Assembly: GCF_002157875.1 (NCBI RefSeq)
Contig: NZ_CP021376.1
Span: 620,001-684,000, forward strand
DNA: 64,000 nucleotides
Origin: Oceanisphaera avium
GTDB taxonomy: Bacteria > Pseudomonadota > Gammaproteobacteria > Enterobacterales > Aeromonadaceae
Direction of reading: 5' to 3'
The position numbers and the translations under genes are program-made. Positions within the stretch are counted from its first letter, which is position 1. Every line of letters starts with the position of its first letter. The notes under the pieces are model-generated. The model did not search any database and was not told the DNA's origin. It saw only the letters and a program-made list of their open reading frames with translations. Positions 36,574 to 45,836 of the stretch are shown here, piece after piece.

Positions 36574-37446
36574 GTGCGCATTTTATTATTAATAGCAGGG
36601 TTGGCGCTAAGTAGTGTGACTTGGGCACAACCTCGCGCCTATATTGCTAATTTAGATCAGTCGTTGTGGCGACTGACACAAGACTCAGCGATTGAATGTC
36701 GTCTAGAGCATCCCATCCCAAGTTTTGGCACGGGTGCTTTTATTAGCCATGCTGGAAAGTCGGTCAATTTAGTCTTTGCCCTCAGTCCGTTGCGTGCTCA
36801 AGCACGTACCCAACAGGCCTCGTTAGTGAGTCAACCACCGCAGTGGCAGCCAGGGCGCGGGGCACATAATTTAGCGAAAGTGACCTTTTATCAACAATTT
36901 GATGCCATGGTGGAGCAACAAGCGGCTTGGGTCATGCTTGATGAACTTAGCCAAGGTCGCTGGCCGACCTTTTATTTTGAAGATTGGTATCGCCAAGGCC
37001 AAATGACCAGTGTTGGTTTATCTTCTGTTAATTTTCGTGCTCGCTATGCCGCTTTTCTCGATTGTCAGGCTAACTTATTACCATACAGTTTTGAAGATAT
37101 CGCCTTTAGTGTGCTGAATTATGTGAATAATGCCGATGTGTTAACCGAGCACTCTAACCAGCGCTTAGCGATGATTGCGCAATATATTAAAGCCGATCCT
37201 AATATCAAAAAAGTAGATATTAATACCTACACCGACAGTTTTGGCACCGCTTATCATAATAAGCAATTGTCTGAAAAAAGAGCTAACGCCATTAAAAATT
37301 ACTTCTTAGAATTAGGCTTACCAGAAGAGAGTATTCACTTAGAAGGCCATGGCGAGCGCCGACCTATTGCCGATAATAGAGATGAGCAAGGGCGCGATAC
37401 TAACCGTCGACTGGTTATCAGTTTAGGCACCAAGTTAGCCATTTAG
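36574..37446 (+). CDS. motY: Sodium-type flagellar stator-ring protein MotY
   Basis: MotY forms the periplasmic T-ring that anchors PomAB-type stators around the flagellar basal body. The 290-aa protein has a signal peptide (residues 1-19, cleavage after TWA). A MotY-specific N-terminal domain follows (about 20-160), then an OmpA-like peptidoglycan-binding domain (about 170-285) with INTYTDSFGTAYHNKQLSEKRANAIKNYF. I prefer GTG 36574, with GGGGAGA six bases upstream, over GTG 36568, which would place the ribosome-binding site against the start. The promoter looks sigma-28 dependent, so expression should follow late flagellar genes. No other flagellar gene is nearby, as is common for motY. Confidence 0.93.
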   Translation: MRILLLIAGLALSSVTWAQPRAYIANLDQSLWRLTQDSAIECRLEHPIPSFGTGAFISHAGKSVNLVFALSPLRAQARTQQASLVSQPPQWQPGRGAHNLAKVTFYQQFDAMVEQQAAWVMLDELSQGRWPTFYFEDWYRQGQMTSVGLSSVNFRARYAAFLDCQANLLPYSFEDIAFSVLNYVNNADVLTEHSNQRLAMIAQYIKADPNIKKVDINTYTDSFGTAYHNKQLSEKRANAIKNYFLELGLPEESIHLEGHGERRPIADNRDEQGRDTNRRLVISLGTKLAI

Positions 37447-37476
37447 AGGCTTTTTAGGGGCAGTGACTCCTCCAAT

Positions 37477-37503
37477 AAACCGAGCGTATGCTCGGTTTTT
37501 TTA
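37477..37503 (+). terminator. Terminator after motY
   Basis: AAACCGAGC and GCTCGGTTT flank a GTAT loop, followed by a T-run. Confidence 0.93.
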
Positions 37504-37608
37504 TGCTAAGTATTCTCTAAGGTGAGTTTTTATCGTTTGTTAATGCAGGCATAATAGCGCTCTTAAATTTTGTAGCAAACTTGCGACCTTTTCAGTTAGG
37601 AAGAAATA

Positions 37609-38400
37609 ATGACGTGGTTAATGTATATCGCCTTAGGCGCTTTTGCTGGCACCTTAGCCGGTTTATTTGGCGTAGGTGGCGGTTTAATTATTGTGCCGGT
37701 GCTAATAATTAGCTTTAAATTACAAGGAATTGGCGGTGATTTAGTCACGCATATGGCGGTCGGTACCTCATTGGCCACTATTGTCTTTACCTCCATGAGT
37801 GCCATTCATACTCATCATGGACGCAAAGCCATTGATTGGCGCTTAGCGGCTATGATGTCGGTGGGGATTGTGGTTGGAGTGTGGTTAGGGGGATATACCG
37901 CCGACAAATTATCTGGCCCATTACTGCAACGCTTAATTGGCTTGTTTGCTTGGGTCATGGCGGCGCAAATGCTATTTGGCTTAGCACCTAAAGGGGGCGC
38001 GAGTTTACCAGGTAAGCCCATGCAGGCCGCCGCTGGCGGAGTTATTGGTTGGGCATCGGGGATTTTTGGTATAGGCGGGGGCTCGCTAACGGTTCCTTAT
38101 TTAACTTGGTGCTCCGTGCCTATGCAACGTGCGGTCGCGGTGTCTGCGGTGTGTGGTTTTCCCATCGCTTTAGTTGGGGCGCTTAGCTATGTGGTGCACG
38201 GCATGGGCCATGAAGCACTTCCGCCGCGTTCTTGGGGATATGTTTATTTACCGGCGTTAATCGGTGTAAGTGTAGCCAGTATGCCGTTTGCTCGGTTGGG
38301 GGCGACCTGGGCGCATAAGCTATCGGCAGTTGCACTTAAACGCGCATTTGCTGCTTTTTTAGTGATAGTCGGCGCTAAGTTTTTACTTTTTCCAGGCTAA
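37609..38400 (+). CDS. TauE/SafE family sulfite/anion exporter
   Basis: A 263-aa inner-membrane protein of the TauE/SafE (UPF0721) family with about eight hydrophobic segments. The duplicated family motif is clear: LAGLFGVGGGLIIVPVL near 18-34 and GIFGIGGGSLTVPYLTWC near 154-171. Family members move sulfite, sulfoacetate or related sulfur and organic anions; the substrate here is unknown. AGGAAG precedes the ATG. It is monocistronic with a terminator at the end. Confidence 0.88.
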   Translation: MTWLMYIALGAFAGTLAGLFGVGGGLIIVPVLIISFKLQGIGGDLVTHMAVGTSLATIVFTSMSAIHTHHGRKAIDWRLAAMMSVGIVVGVWLGGYTADKLSGPLLQRLIGLFAWVMAAQMLFGLAPKGGASLPGKPMQAAAGGVIGWASGIFGIGGGSLTVPYLTWCSVPMQRAVAVSAVCGFPIALVGALSYVVHGMGHEALPPRSWGYVYLPALIGVSVASMPFARLGATWAHKLSAVALKRAFAAFLVIVGAKFLLFPG

Positions 38401-38424
38401 TATTAAGAATAAGTCTAGCGAATT

Positions 38425-38455
38425 ACGCCCTAGCGCTTAGCGTTAGGGCGTTTTT
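38425..38455 (+). terminator. Terminator after the TauE/SafE gene
   Basis: ACGCCCTA (38425-38432) and TAGGGCGT (38444-38451) form the stem, followed by TTTTC. The hairpin overlaps the last seven codons of the minus-strand small ORF. Confidence 0.85.
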
Positions 38456-38546
38456 CTTTGGCTTGTAACCAATCATCAAGATAAGAAACTAACCACAAGA
38501 CGCCTAAGCCTAAGGCCATGCCCAGTAGATAACGAAGGGCGTCCAT
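38430..38546 (-). CDS. Putative 38-aa single-helix membrane protein downstream of lpxM
   Basis: A 38-aa frame starts at ATG 38546 with AGGAGA seven bases upstream, 19 bp after the lpxM stop and in the same direction. After MDALRY, residues 7-24 (LLGMALGLGVLWLVSYL) form one membrane helix, followed by the charged tail DDWLQAKEKRPNAKR. This hydrophobic-then-basic layout, the ribosome-binding site and the position next to lpxM suggest a real small protein cotranscribed with it. I do not recognise the family. Its final codons lie inside the terminator hairpin of the convergent permease gene. Confidence 0.6.
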   Translation of the reverse strand: MDALRYLLGMALGLGVLWLVSYLDDWLQAKEKRPNAKR

Positions 38547-38565
38547 TGTCTTCTCCTTAGTCCAA

Positions 38566-39534
38566 TTATTGCTTTCTAATCGCTCGAATACCGGCTTCGT
38601 AGCGGCCTTCATCGGTATCCACTTGAGTTTGGAAGTACTTTAAAAACCACATGTATTGCTCAGGCCACAGGCTTAATAATGCTTCTATTTCAGCGTTCAT
38701 GGCGCGCGTGTCAGCCATAAGATCGCCACTTGGATAAGGTGCCATGGCAGGGCGCATAATTAGCTCATAACGATGGCGCTCAGTATTGTAAACACTTAAT
38801 ACGGGGATCACCTTAGCTTGCGTTAATTTTACCAGTTTAGGTAACGCCGGAAGCGTCGCTTTGAGCTCGCCAAAGAAGGGCACAAATAAACTGGCTTCGC
38901 GACCATGGTCTTGGTCGGGGAGATAAAAGAAATGTTTGCCACTTTTAATGGTTTTAATCACGGCTTTAATACCGGCATCTCTTTCGTAGACAATGCCATT
39001 AAAGCGGGCGCGCTGGCGATTGATAAACCAATCAAAAACGGGGTTTTTGGCGCTATGCATCATGGTACACATAGGTAAACCGAGCGAGGTTAAATATAAG
39101 CCACCGGCATCTATCGCCCAGGTATGAGGGATCATAAAAATGATTTTATCGCCATTATTCACACAAGCATCTAAGTGCTCTTGGCCTTGTACCACAAACC
39201 GAGCTTGCAGATACTCTTTACTGCGCGCGCTCCATTCCCCATAACTGATAAAGGTCATTAAGCCCGCGCGAATTGACTGAGCTAATAACTTATTCACCTC
39301 TGATGGGCTAAGAGCGGGAAAACACAATTCAATATTGGTGCGAGCAATGTAGCAGGGCTTTTTCGCCAAGCGGATCACCAGTGGCACAAAGAGATTAGCA
39401 AAGCCATCTCGCAGGCGCACCGGAACCCAAGCTAGTAGCCATAAGGCGGCAATGGCTACCCAAGTGGGCCAAAACTTTGGGTGTAAATAATGGCGTTTAA
39501 AAGTGAGATCGTAAACGGGGTCAGACACAGCCAC
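38566..39534 (-). CDS. lpxM: Lipid A biosynthesis acyltransferase LpxM
   Basis: A 322-aa late acyltransferase that adds a secondary acyl chain to lipid A at the inner membrane. The family HX4D catalytic motif is HTWAID near 136-141 in IIFMIPHTWAID. Blocks NPVFDWFINRQRARFNG, YLPDQDHG and PEQYMWFLKYFQT resemble E. coli LpxM (NPVFDYVWNTVRRRFGG, YLPDQDHG, PEQYTWILKLLKT, from memory) more than LpxL. A hydrophobic N-terminal segment lies near 25-45. The start is GTG at 39534 with AAGGAA upstream. A small membrane ORF follows in the same direction. Confidence 0.9.
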   Translation of the reverse strand: MAVSDPVYDLTFKRHYLHPKFWPTWVAIAALWLLAWVPVRLRDGFANLFVPLVIRLAKKPCYIARTNIELCFPALSPSEVNKLLAQSIRAGLMTFISYGEWSARSKEYLQARFVVQGQEHLDACVNNGDKIIFMIPHTWAIDAGGLYLTSLGLPMCTMMHSAKNPVFDWFINRQRARFNGIVYERDAGIKAVIKTIKSGKHFFYLPDQDHGREASLFVPFFGELKATLPALPKLVKLTQAKVIPVLSVYNTERHRYELIMRPAMAPYPSGDLMADTRAMNAEIEALLSLWPEQYMWFLKYFQTQVDTDEGRYEAGIRAIRKQ

Positions 39535-39588
39535 AGTGGGTTCCTTTTAATACATCAGCGAGCAGTGTAAGAAAAAATCGCTCATAAA

Positions 39589-40389
39589 TCATCTGTTACG
39601 CGCAGGGCGAAAATAATCTTGGTTGTCATAAAAAGTGGCATCTTCATTAGCCGGCCACCAACCTGGGATCCCTAATAGAGGGAGCGGTAGTAAGGGTCTT
39701 GGCGTATCAAATAGCGCACTATGGTCAATGTTATCTGCTAATAGAGGATCAAGCTGAGCATATTGCTCGGTACGAGAGAGTAGGAAAAAGTCAGCTTCCA
39801 CTTCAATAACTATGCATTTTGCCGTTAAGCCAATAAAAGGCGTGAGCGCTTGTTCATACAGCGCATGGCCAAAAATAAAAGGCTGCCAGTCTTGACCAAA
39901 TCGAGCGCGCTGTTCAATAAACAAACTATGCCACTGATGGTGTTGTAGCAGTGTTTGTGCTTCTTCTTTATTTACTACTGCTAATACTAAGCCACACTCA
40001 TCGAAATGAGTGATACGATCACGACGCGGCGTACGTTTAAGCCCGTGCGCGTTAATATCTTCCATATGTAAGCGAGTAAGTAATGACTTAGTTTGGGGGA
40101 ATAAAAACCAAATAATGGCGCCAAAAAAGTCATGCCAGTTAGCATAGCGGGTGGGCACTTTGGCTTGGGCGACGGCTTGTTCATAATAGCAATTGAGTGC
40201 CAAAAATTCGGCATCATCAATAAAACGTACCGTAAGCTCAGCACCTGAAATCGCCGGATTAAAGCGCTCATTTAATTGGCTAATGCTTGGCCACTGTGAC
40301 CAGCTCAGGTTCATAAGCCCTGCTAGCTGGGCTAAGATAGGGTTGCGCGAGCTTATGTTTGCATCCCACTGTAAACTCTCTTTTGTCAT
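39589..40389 (-). CDS. DUF3025 family protein
   Basis: A 266-aa soluble protein I assign to DUF3025, a family of unknown function in beta- and gammaproteobacteria. Recognisable features are YANWHDFFGAIIWFLFPQTK near 90-109, a motif characteristic of the family, TPRRDRITHFDECGLVLA near 128-145 and FGHALYEQAL near 180. No catalytic motif stands out. I place the start at ATG 40389 (MTKESLQWD), with GAGGA five bases upstream; the frame continues eight codons further. It lies just upstream of lpxM with a 54-bp gap. Confidence 0.82.
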   Translation of the reverse strand: MTKESLQWDANISSRNPILAQLAGLMNLSWSQWPSISQLNERFNPAISGAELTVRFIDDAEFLALNCYYEQAVAQAKVPTRYANWHDFFGAIIWFLFPQTKSLLTRLHMEDINAHGLKRTPRRDRITHFDECGLVLAVVNKEEAQTLLQHHQWHSLFIEQRARFGQDWQPFIFGHALYEQALTPFIGLTAKCIVIEVEADFFLLSRTEQYAQLDPLLADNIDHSALFDTPRPLLPLPLLGIPGWWPANEDATFYDNQDYFRPARNR

Positions 40390-40484
40390 CAAGTCCTCTT
40401 GGTCTGGGGCCACAGTAAAAAGCGGCTAAGCATACCCAATATGACAGACAACGAGAAGTACTAGCCTATTTACAGAGATATCCG

Positions 40485-43124
40485 ATGGTAGACATACACT
40501 ACAAACCTCCTCAAAAAGCGCGCTCACTGTTGCTTGGCTATGTGGTGATAATGTCATTATTACTGCTTGGCTACAGTGTTAACCAATATTGGCAATATCA
40601 GCATTATCAATTTATGGCTCAAGAGTTGGAGCCCATTATTGATAAGTTAGAAGAGCTGAAATTAAAAGTGGTGAGCAACACTAATAATAACTTAGTACTG
40701 CATGATAACACCCATGAGTTATCCTACATTATTCATCAGTTTATAGATAAGGTGGATAATAAGCGTCTTAGCGCTCCTGGCTTAGACAGGCTACTGAATG
40801 AACTAGATAGGTATCAGCTTCAACTGCAATTATTACAAGATGCGGATAGGCACAGTCGTTATGCACTTAAAGCCTTTAGTGAACAAGTGCGCGCCAGTCT
40901 TGATCAAGACATGACTTATTACACGCTATTATTGCGCCGCAGTCAGTTATATCTTAATGCCCCTAATACTCAATATTTATCTGCGCTTGATGATGATGTT
41001 AAGCGCTGGCAAGCGCAGCAAGCGAGCGGTTATGATGAGTTGTTTCATTATTATCAGTTATACCGTAAAAGCTTAACGCCGCTTGTTACCCAGCGCTACG
41101 CGCTGATTGCGGATGATAAAAAGGTACTATTGGCACGGCATCAGTTGTGGTTAGACGCCTCTGGCCAGCACTGGCAAGATATGCAAATTGCTATTTTTAT
41201 TTGGCTGGTGTTTGGCTTTAGCTTAGGGCTGGTTTTATTATTTTCTCATAATCTAGAGCTTAAAAAAGTCAGTCAAGCTTCCATTGAGCTGGCCAACGCT
41301 AAAACAGATTTTTTAGCCAATATGAGCCATGAGATACGCACCCCCATGAATGGCGTAATTGGTTTTGCTGCATTATTACAACAAACGCCCTTGTCGCTTA
41401 TTCAACAGCAATATTTAAAAAAGATCAGTCAATCTTCCGATAATTTATTGTTATTAATTAATGACATTCTTGATTTAACTAAGGTTGAGGCGGGTAAGTT
41501 AGAGCTAGAAGATATTGCCTTTGACTTAAATGAGCAGTTAGAACGGCTATCGGCATTATTTGCTGAGTTATCTGAGCATAAACAATTAGAAGTGATTATA
41601 GATAAAGCCGCAGATGTTCCTACTTGGTTACAAGGCGATCCGCTGCGCTTAGGGCAAATACTAATTAACTTAGTCAATAACGCGATTAAATTTACCGAGC
41701 GCGGTGAGGTGATATTAAAAATAACCATTGAGTCCGCCTGCGCGCCACGCCTGTGCTTCTCGGTAATCGATACCGGTATTGGTATTCTCCCCGAGCAGTT
41801 AGCTCGCTTGTTTCATGCCTTTACACAAGGGGATGCCAGCATTACTCGCAAATATGGCGGTACAGGTTTAGGGTTAAGCATTAGTCATCATCTTGTACAA
41901 CTGATGCAAGGCAGTATAGAAGTGATGAGTCGTCCAGGACTCGGCTCTACGTTTACCGTTAACTTACCCCTAAGAGAAGCTGAGCAAGAAACAGAGGCCG
42001 ACACAACAGCGTTTATTAATAAAAAAGTGCTGTTAGTGGATGATAATAAATTGGTTTTAGAGGTGGCCCAAAACCAGCTGCATCAATTAGGGTGTGTGGT
42101 CTATAGCGCCAGTAATATAGAAGCGGCGAAAAATATTCTTAAAAAACAGGGTGATACTTTAGACTTAGCATTATTGGATTGCTGTTTAATTCAAGATGAT
42201 GGGCTGGACTTAGCTCGTTTTATTGTCAGCCAAGGCGCATTTTCACACATTAAGGTGGTGATCATGAGCGCCTTTGGCCAAGAGCAAGTCAGTGAAAAAA
42301 TGCGGCTATTAGGCCTAATTCACTACTTAGCCAAGCCGATGACTGAGCCAAGTTTAGTTGCTTGTCTCAGTCGGGCTTTATTAGCACCAAACGTAAGCCC
42401 TATCTTAGCGACGGATAGTAATCAGCAGCAGTTATCTGACTATCACCGCCAGTTAGTGGGCAAGCAAATTTTATTAGCAGAAGATAATCGCATGAATCAA
42501 CAGCTGATTATCGAGTTTTTAAACCAAGTAGGCGTCAGCGTTACCGTGGCCGATAATGGTCGCCAAGCCGTAGCGCTAATGACTAAACAGCGATTTGATG
42601 GCGTATTAATGGACTTACAAATGCCGATTTTAGATGGCATTGAAGCCACCCGCCAAATTCGAAAGCTCCCCAGCCAACACGATATCGCTATTATTGCGCT
42701 CACTGCCAGCGCCATGCGCGGTGATCGCGAAATCAGCTTGCAAGCGGGCATGAACAGTTATGTCACTAAACCAGTAGATAGATTTGCTCTGTATCAGGCG
42801 CTAGTTACAGAGCTGAGTCAGCCCACTGAGGGGACACCTGTGCTTCAAGGGGATGCGCCGTCTCGCCATCAGCTCTCTGGCACGCAATCTGACTTCTTAG
42901 CGCAATACCAAGATATGTATTGGCACTTAACAGCCTTAATACATAATGAACGCTGGGCAGAGGCAACCCTATTCCTCTCTGATTTCATTGCCCAAGCTCA
43001 CCCACTTGCGCTGGTTGAGTTAGTGGAATTGGCGAAAAAAATGCTGCTTGATATTGAGCGCCACACTCGTCCCTCAGCCCACACGTTAAGCCAGTTAAAA
43101 CAGGCACTCTATGATGCAACCTAA
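40485..43124 (+). CDS. Hybrid sensor histidine kinase with two receiver domains
   Basis: An 879-aa membrane histidine kinase. Two membrane helices (about 14-35 and 232-255) bracket a roughly 200-residue periplasmic helical sensor domain. The HisKA box FLANMSHEIRTPMNGVIGF carries the phospho-accepting His near 281. The ATPase domain has QILINLVNNAIKFT, DTGIGI and GGTGLGLSI. Receiver 1 (about 511-630) has VLLVDDN and the aspartate in LALLDC. Receiver 2 (about 660-780) has ILLAEDN, VLMDLQMP and TKPVD. The C-terminal 100 residues lack a recognisable Hpt histidine, so a separate phosphotransfer protein is expected. The ligand is unknown and no response regulator is adjacent. Confidence 0.92.
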   Translation: MVDIHYKPPQKARSLLLGYVVIMSLLLLGYSVNQYWQYQHYQFMAQELEPIIDKLEELKLKVVSNTNNNLVLHDNTHELSYIIHQFIDKVDNKRLSAPGLDRLLNELDRYQLQLQLLQDADRHSRYALKAFSEQVRASLDQDMTYYTLLLRRSQLYLNAPNTQYLSALDDDVKRWQAQQASGYDELFHYYQLYRKSLTPLVTQRYALIADDKKVLLARHQLWLDASGQHWQDMQIAIFIWLVFGFSLGLVLLFSHNLELKKVSQASIELANAKTDFLANMSHEIRTPMNGVIGFAALLQQTPLSLIQQQYLKKISQSSDNLLLLINDILDLTKVEAGKLELEDIAFDLNEQLERLSALFAELSEHKQLEVIIDKAADVPTWLQGDPLRLGQILINLVNNAIKFTERGEVILKITIESACAPRLCFSVIDTGIGILPEQLARLFHAFTQGDASITRKYGGTGLGLSISHHLVQLMQGSIEVMSRPGLGSTFTVNLPLREAEQETEADTTAFINKKVLLVDDNKLVLEVAQNQLHQLGCVVYSASNIEAAKNILKKQGDTLDLALLDCCLIQDDGLDLARFIVSQGAFSHIKVVIMSAFGQEQVSEKMRLLGLIHYLAKPMTEPSLVACLSRALLAPNVSPILATDSNQQQLSDYHRQLVGKQILLAEDNRMNQQLIIEFLNQVGVSVTVADNGRQAVALMTKQRFDGVLMDLQMPILDGIEATRQIRKLPSQHDIAIIALTASAMRGDREISLQAGMNSYVTKPVDRFALYQALVTELSQPTEGTPVLQGDAPSRHQLSGTQSDFLAQYQDMYWHLTALIHNERWAEATLFLSDFIAQAHPLALVELVELAKKMLLDIERHTRPSAHTLSQLKQALYDAT

Positions 43125-43378
43125 AGTCGTAGTAGGGCTGGAACAAGGCGCGAAAATAAGTGAGCTTATTAGCTAAAGTTGTTAGGTTTTAATGTTTTTA
43201 TTTAAGTTTTTTGCGGTTTAATATATCGCTGGATTAGCTAAGCTTTGGTGAGGTAGCGAGTCAAAGTTTAGATGCGCTATAAGGAGAAAGTGACCTTCGA
43301 CTATAAAGTGTGATTAGTTCTGGATATTGTCATAATTTTAGATGATAGTATTGCCATTAGGTGTGAGTGGGGCTTGTC

Positions 43379-44632
43379 ATGAAAATACTAGTGTTAGGCA
43401 GTGGCATAGTGGGCGTAACCAGCGCCTGGTATTTAGCACAACAAGGTCATGAAGTGGTGGTGTTAGATCGCCAAAGCGAAGCCGGCGTGGAAACAAGTTT
43501 TGCCAACGCTGGCCAGCTATCTTTTGGCATGAGCTCGCCTTGGGCCGCACCTGGTATTCCTAAAAAAGCCATAAAGTGGCTTTTTCAAGCCCATGCGCCC
43601 CTTAAAATTCGCCCCAGCTTAAATCCTGCTCAGTGGCAGTTTATGATGGCCATGCTGGCAAATTGCACTCATAACGCCTACGTCATTAATAAGTCGCGTA
43701 TGGTGCGTATTTCTGAATACAGTCGCCACTGTATTAATCAATTACAAGATGAGCTACAGCTCCCCTTTGAAGCGCGACAACAAGGCCTGTTACAAGTATT
43801 TAAAAGCCAACAGCAAATTGATGATGCTGCTAAAGATATTAAGGTGTTACAAGAATTTAATGTGCGCCATCAACTGCTTAATGTGCAAGAGTGCATTGCT
43901 CAAGAGCCCGCCTTAGCGCAAGTAAAGCATACGCTGGCGGGCGGCTTATATTTTCCCGACGATCAAACCGGCGATTGTCATTTATTTACCCAAGCCCTGA
44001 GCCAGCGCTGCCAAGCCTTGGGCGTTAGCTTTAAATTTAATACCGATATTCAAGCACTATTAAGTGAAGGGGATCGTATTAAGGCCGTTCAAACCAGTCA
44101 CGGCTTAGAAGTAGCCGATCAGGTATTGGTGTGCTTAGGCAGCTACTCACCTTTGTTACTGAGTCCTTTAGGAATTCGCTTGCCGGTTTATCCCATTAAA
44201 GGCTATTCATTAACCATGGCAGTGCAAAATGACGCCGCAGCGCCTCAATCCACCGTGATGGATGAGACTTATAAAGTTGCCATTACACGTTTTGATAATC
44301 GGGTGCGCGCGGCGGGCACGGCTGAACTTGCGGATTTTAATGCCGACTTACCTCGCGCTAGGCGCGCAACCATTGCCGAGTCGGTAGCCAGTTTATTTCC
44401 TGAGGCAGGGGAGTTAAGCCGTGCCGAGTTTTGGACAGGCTTTAGACCCATGACCCCAGATGGCACGCCTATTATTGGTGGCACTCGCTATCAAAACTTA
44501 TGGCTCAATACCGGCCATGGTACCCTAGGTTGGACCATGGGGGCCGGCTCAGCTAAGTTGATTGCCGATTTAATAACGGGCAACCCACCAGAAATAGACC
44601 CCAGCGGCTTAGCGATTAATCGCTATCGTTAA
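43379..44632 (+). CDS. dadA: D-amino acid dehydrogenase small subunit (DadA-like)
   Basis: A 417-aa FAD-dependent oxidoreductase that oxidises D-amino acids such as D-alanine to the keto acid plus ammonia and passes electrons to the respiratory chain. The N-terminal Rossmann motif VLGSGIVGVTSAWYLAQQG is followed by the acidic strand end VVVLDRQ. ETSFANAGQLSFGMSSPWAAPGIP near 39-62 and the C-terminal FRPMTPDGTPIIGGTRYQNLWLNTGHGTLGWTMG are typical of DadA. ATG 43379 matches the family start; a GTG four codons upstream is less likely. No alr/dadX racemase gene adjoins. A terminator follows. Confidence 0.92.
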   Translation: MKILVLGSGIVGVTSAWYLAQQGHEVVVLDRQSEAGVETSFANAGQLSFGMSSPWAAPGIPKKAIKWLFQAHAPLKIRPSLNPAQWQFMMAMLANCTHNAYVINKSRMVRISEYSRHCINQLQDELQLPFEARQQGLLQVFKSQQQIDDAAKDIKVLQEFNVRHQLLNVQECIAQEPALAQVKHTLAGGLYFPDDQTGDCHLFTQALSQRCQALGVSFKFNTDIQALLSEGDRIKAVQTSHGLEVADQVLVCLGSYSPLLLSPLGIRLPVYPIKGYSLTMAVQNDAAAPQSTVMDETYKVAITRFDNRVRAAGTAELADFNADLPRARRATIAESVASLFPEAGELSRAEFWTGFRPMTPDGTPIIGGTRYQNLWLNTGHGTLGWTMGAGSAKLIADLITGNPPEIDPSGLAINRYR

Positions 44633-44669
44633 ATCCTGTATAGCGTCTGTTTCTAGACAGGCCAACAGC

Positions 44670-44695
44670 AAGGCGCCATAATGGCGCCTTTTTTG
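44670..44695 (+). terminator. Terminator after dadA
   Basis: AAGGCGCCAT and its complement ATGGCGCCTT are almost directly adjacent (2-nt or smaller loop) and run into TTTTTG. Confidence 0.88.
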
Positions 44696-44747
44696 TTTTA
44701 GATGGTGAGCTCACTTAATTACGGTCATAATTACAGATAAGGACGCT

Positions 44748-45626
44748 ATGTTTGTCACATTAATTAATATTGTAGTGCCGGTATTTGCCGTGGTGGCATT
44801 GGGTTGGTGGTTTGGGCGGCGCCAAATTGGCGATATGAATTTTGTAAATGCAGCGAATGTGCTTATTTTTTGTCCAGCTCTCGTTTTTTCGGCGCTATTA
44901 GATAATCCCGTACATCTTAGAGAGAGTGGGCTATTAATTTTAGCCGGTTTATTACTGATCCTTATACCGGGCGCTATTTTATATGCCTTGCCAATCTTAG
45001 GCCTAGAGCGGCGCACCATGGCCATGGGCGGGATGTTTCGTAATACCGGCAATATTGGCATTCCATTAATGATGCTTGCTTATGGCGAAGATAAACTGGG
45101 CGCCATTATTATTTTGTTTGTCTTATCTAACATTGTGCATTTTTCACTGGGCTTATTTATGTTAAGTCACAGCGCAGGACGCTGGCAATGGCTTAAAAAC
45201 CCGTTAGTGTGGGCCGCCTTATTGGGTATTATGCTCGCAGATCAGCCAGCCATGGTGCCCGACTTTATCTTAACCAGTAGCCGTTTATTAGGCCAAATTT
45301 CCGTACCACTGATGTTGTTTGCTCTAGGCGTGCGCTTGTCGCAAGGTGCAATTGATAAGCTTGGGTTTGCCTTGCGGGTAAATCTTATTTATTTGGCGGT
45401 GGGCGCGGTGAGCTTTATGCTAGTGGCAATGAGTTTGCCATTAAGTAAAGACTGGCTGCAATTATTAGCTTTATCGGCCTTGTTACCGCCGGCAGTATTA
45501 AATTACTTATTATGTGAGCAATACCAGTGTCAGCCCAAGCAAATGGCCAGCATTGTATTATTAGGTAATGTATTGTCTGTTTTTATTATTCCTGTGGTTA
45601 TTTATCTAACACTTACCTTTATTTAA
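44748..45626 (+). CDS. AEC family permease (auxin-efflux-carrier-like)
   Basis: A 292-aa inner-membrane permease of the auxin efflux carrier family with about 9-10 hydrophobic segments. Features are the N-terminal VALGWWFGRR, the central MFRNTGNIGIPLMMLAYGED near 98-117 and the re-entrant-like LSALLPPAVLNYLLCEQYQC near 244-263, all typical. Bacterial members often export malate or similar anions; the substrate here is unknown. AAGGA precedes the ATG. It occupies the place next to mshI where mshH/csrD is often found in other genomes. Confidence 0.87.
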   Translation: MFVTLINIVVPVFAVVALGWWFGRRQIGDMNFVNAANVLIFCPALVFSALLDNPVHLRESGLLILAGLLLILIPGAILYALPILGLERRTMAMGGMFRNTGNIGIPLMMLAYGEDKLGAIIILFVLSNIVHFSLGLFMLSHSAGRWQWLKNPLVWAALLGIMLADQPAMVPDFILTSSRLLGQISVPLMLFALGVRLSQGAIDKLGFALRVNLIYLAVGAVSFMLVAMSLPLSKDWLQLLALSALLPPAVLNYLLCEQYQCQPKQMASIVLLGNVLSVFIIPVVIYLTLTFI

Positions 45627-45778
45627 ACTATTAAATTATTTATTTAAAACGCTAATTAAGTAGTGAGTTTTTTAGTGGTGTTTAATGTGAACGTTGTAGT
45701 TAAATTTTAATAAAATCCATTCGCTACTTTATTAAAATCTGCCTATTCTCGGGCTTAAAAGTAATGCTACCGACTGAT

Positions 45779-45806
45779 TTGTAAAAGCGCTTTATGTGTT
45801 TATACT
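45779..45806 (+). promoter_or_regulatory. Sigma-70 promoter of the msh biogenesis operon
   Basis: TTGTAA (45779-45784) and TATACT (45801-45806) are 16 bp apart. Transcription would start near 45813, about 24 bases before the mshI ATG. The preceding 130 bp are very AT-rich. Confidence 0.65.
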
Positions 45807-45836
45807 GGCTCTTTCACTCTTAACGATGCGGTAGCA

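Noticed and set aside
44711..45061. 116-aa minus-strand frame in the AEC gene
   Set aside because: Antisense shadow of a membrane protein gene; no ribosome-binding site.
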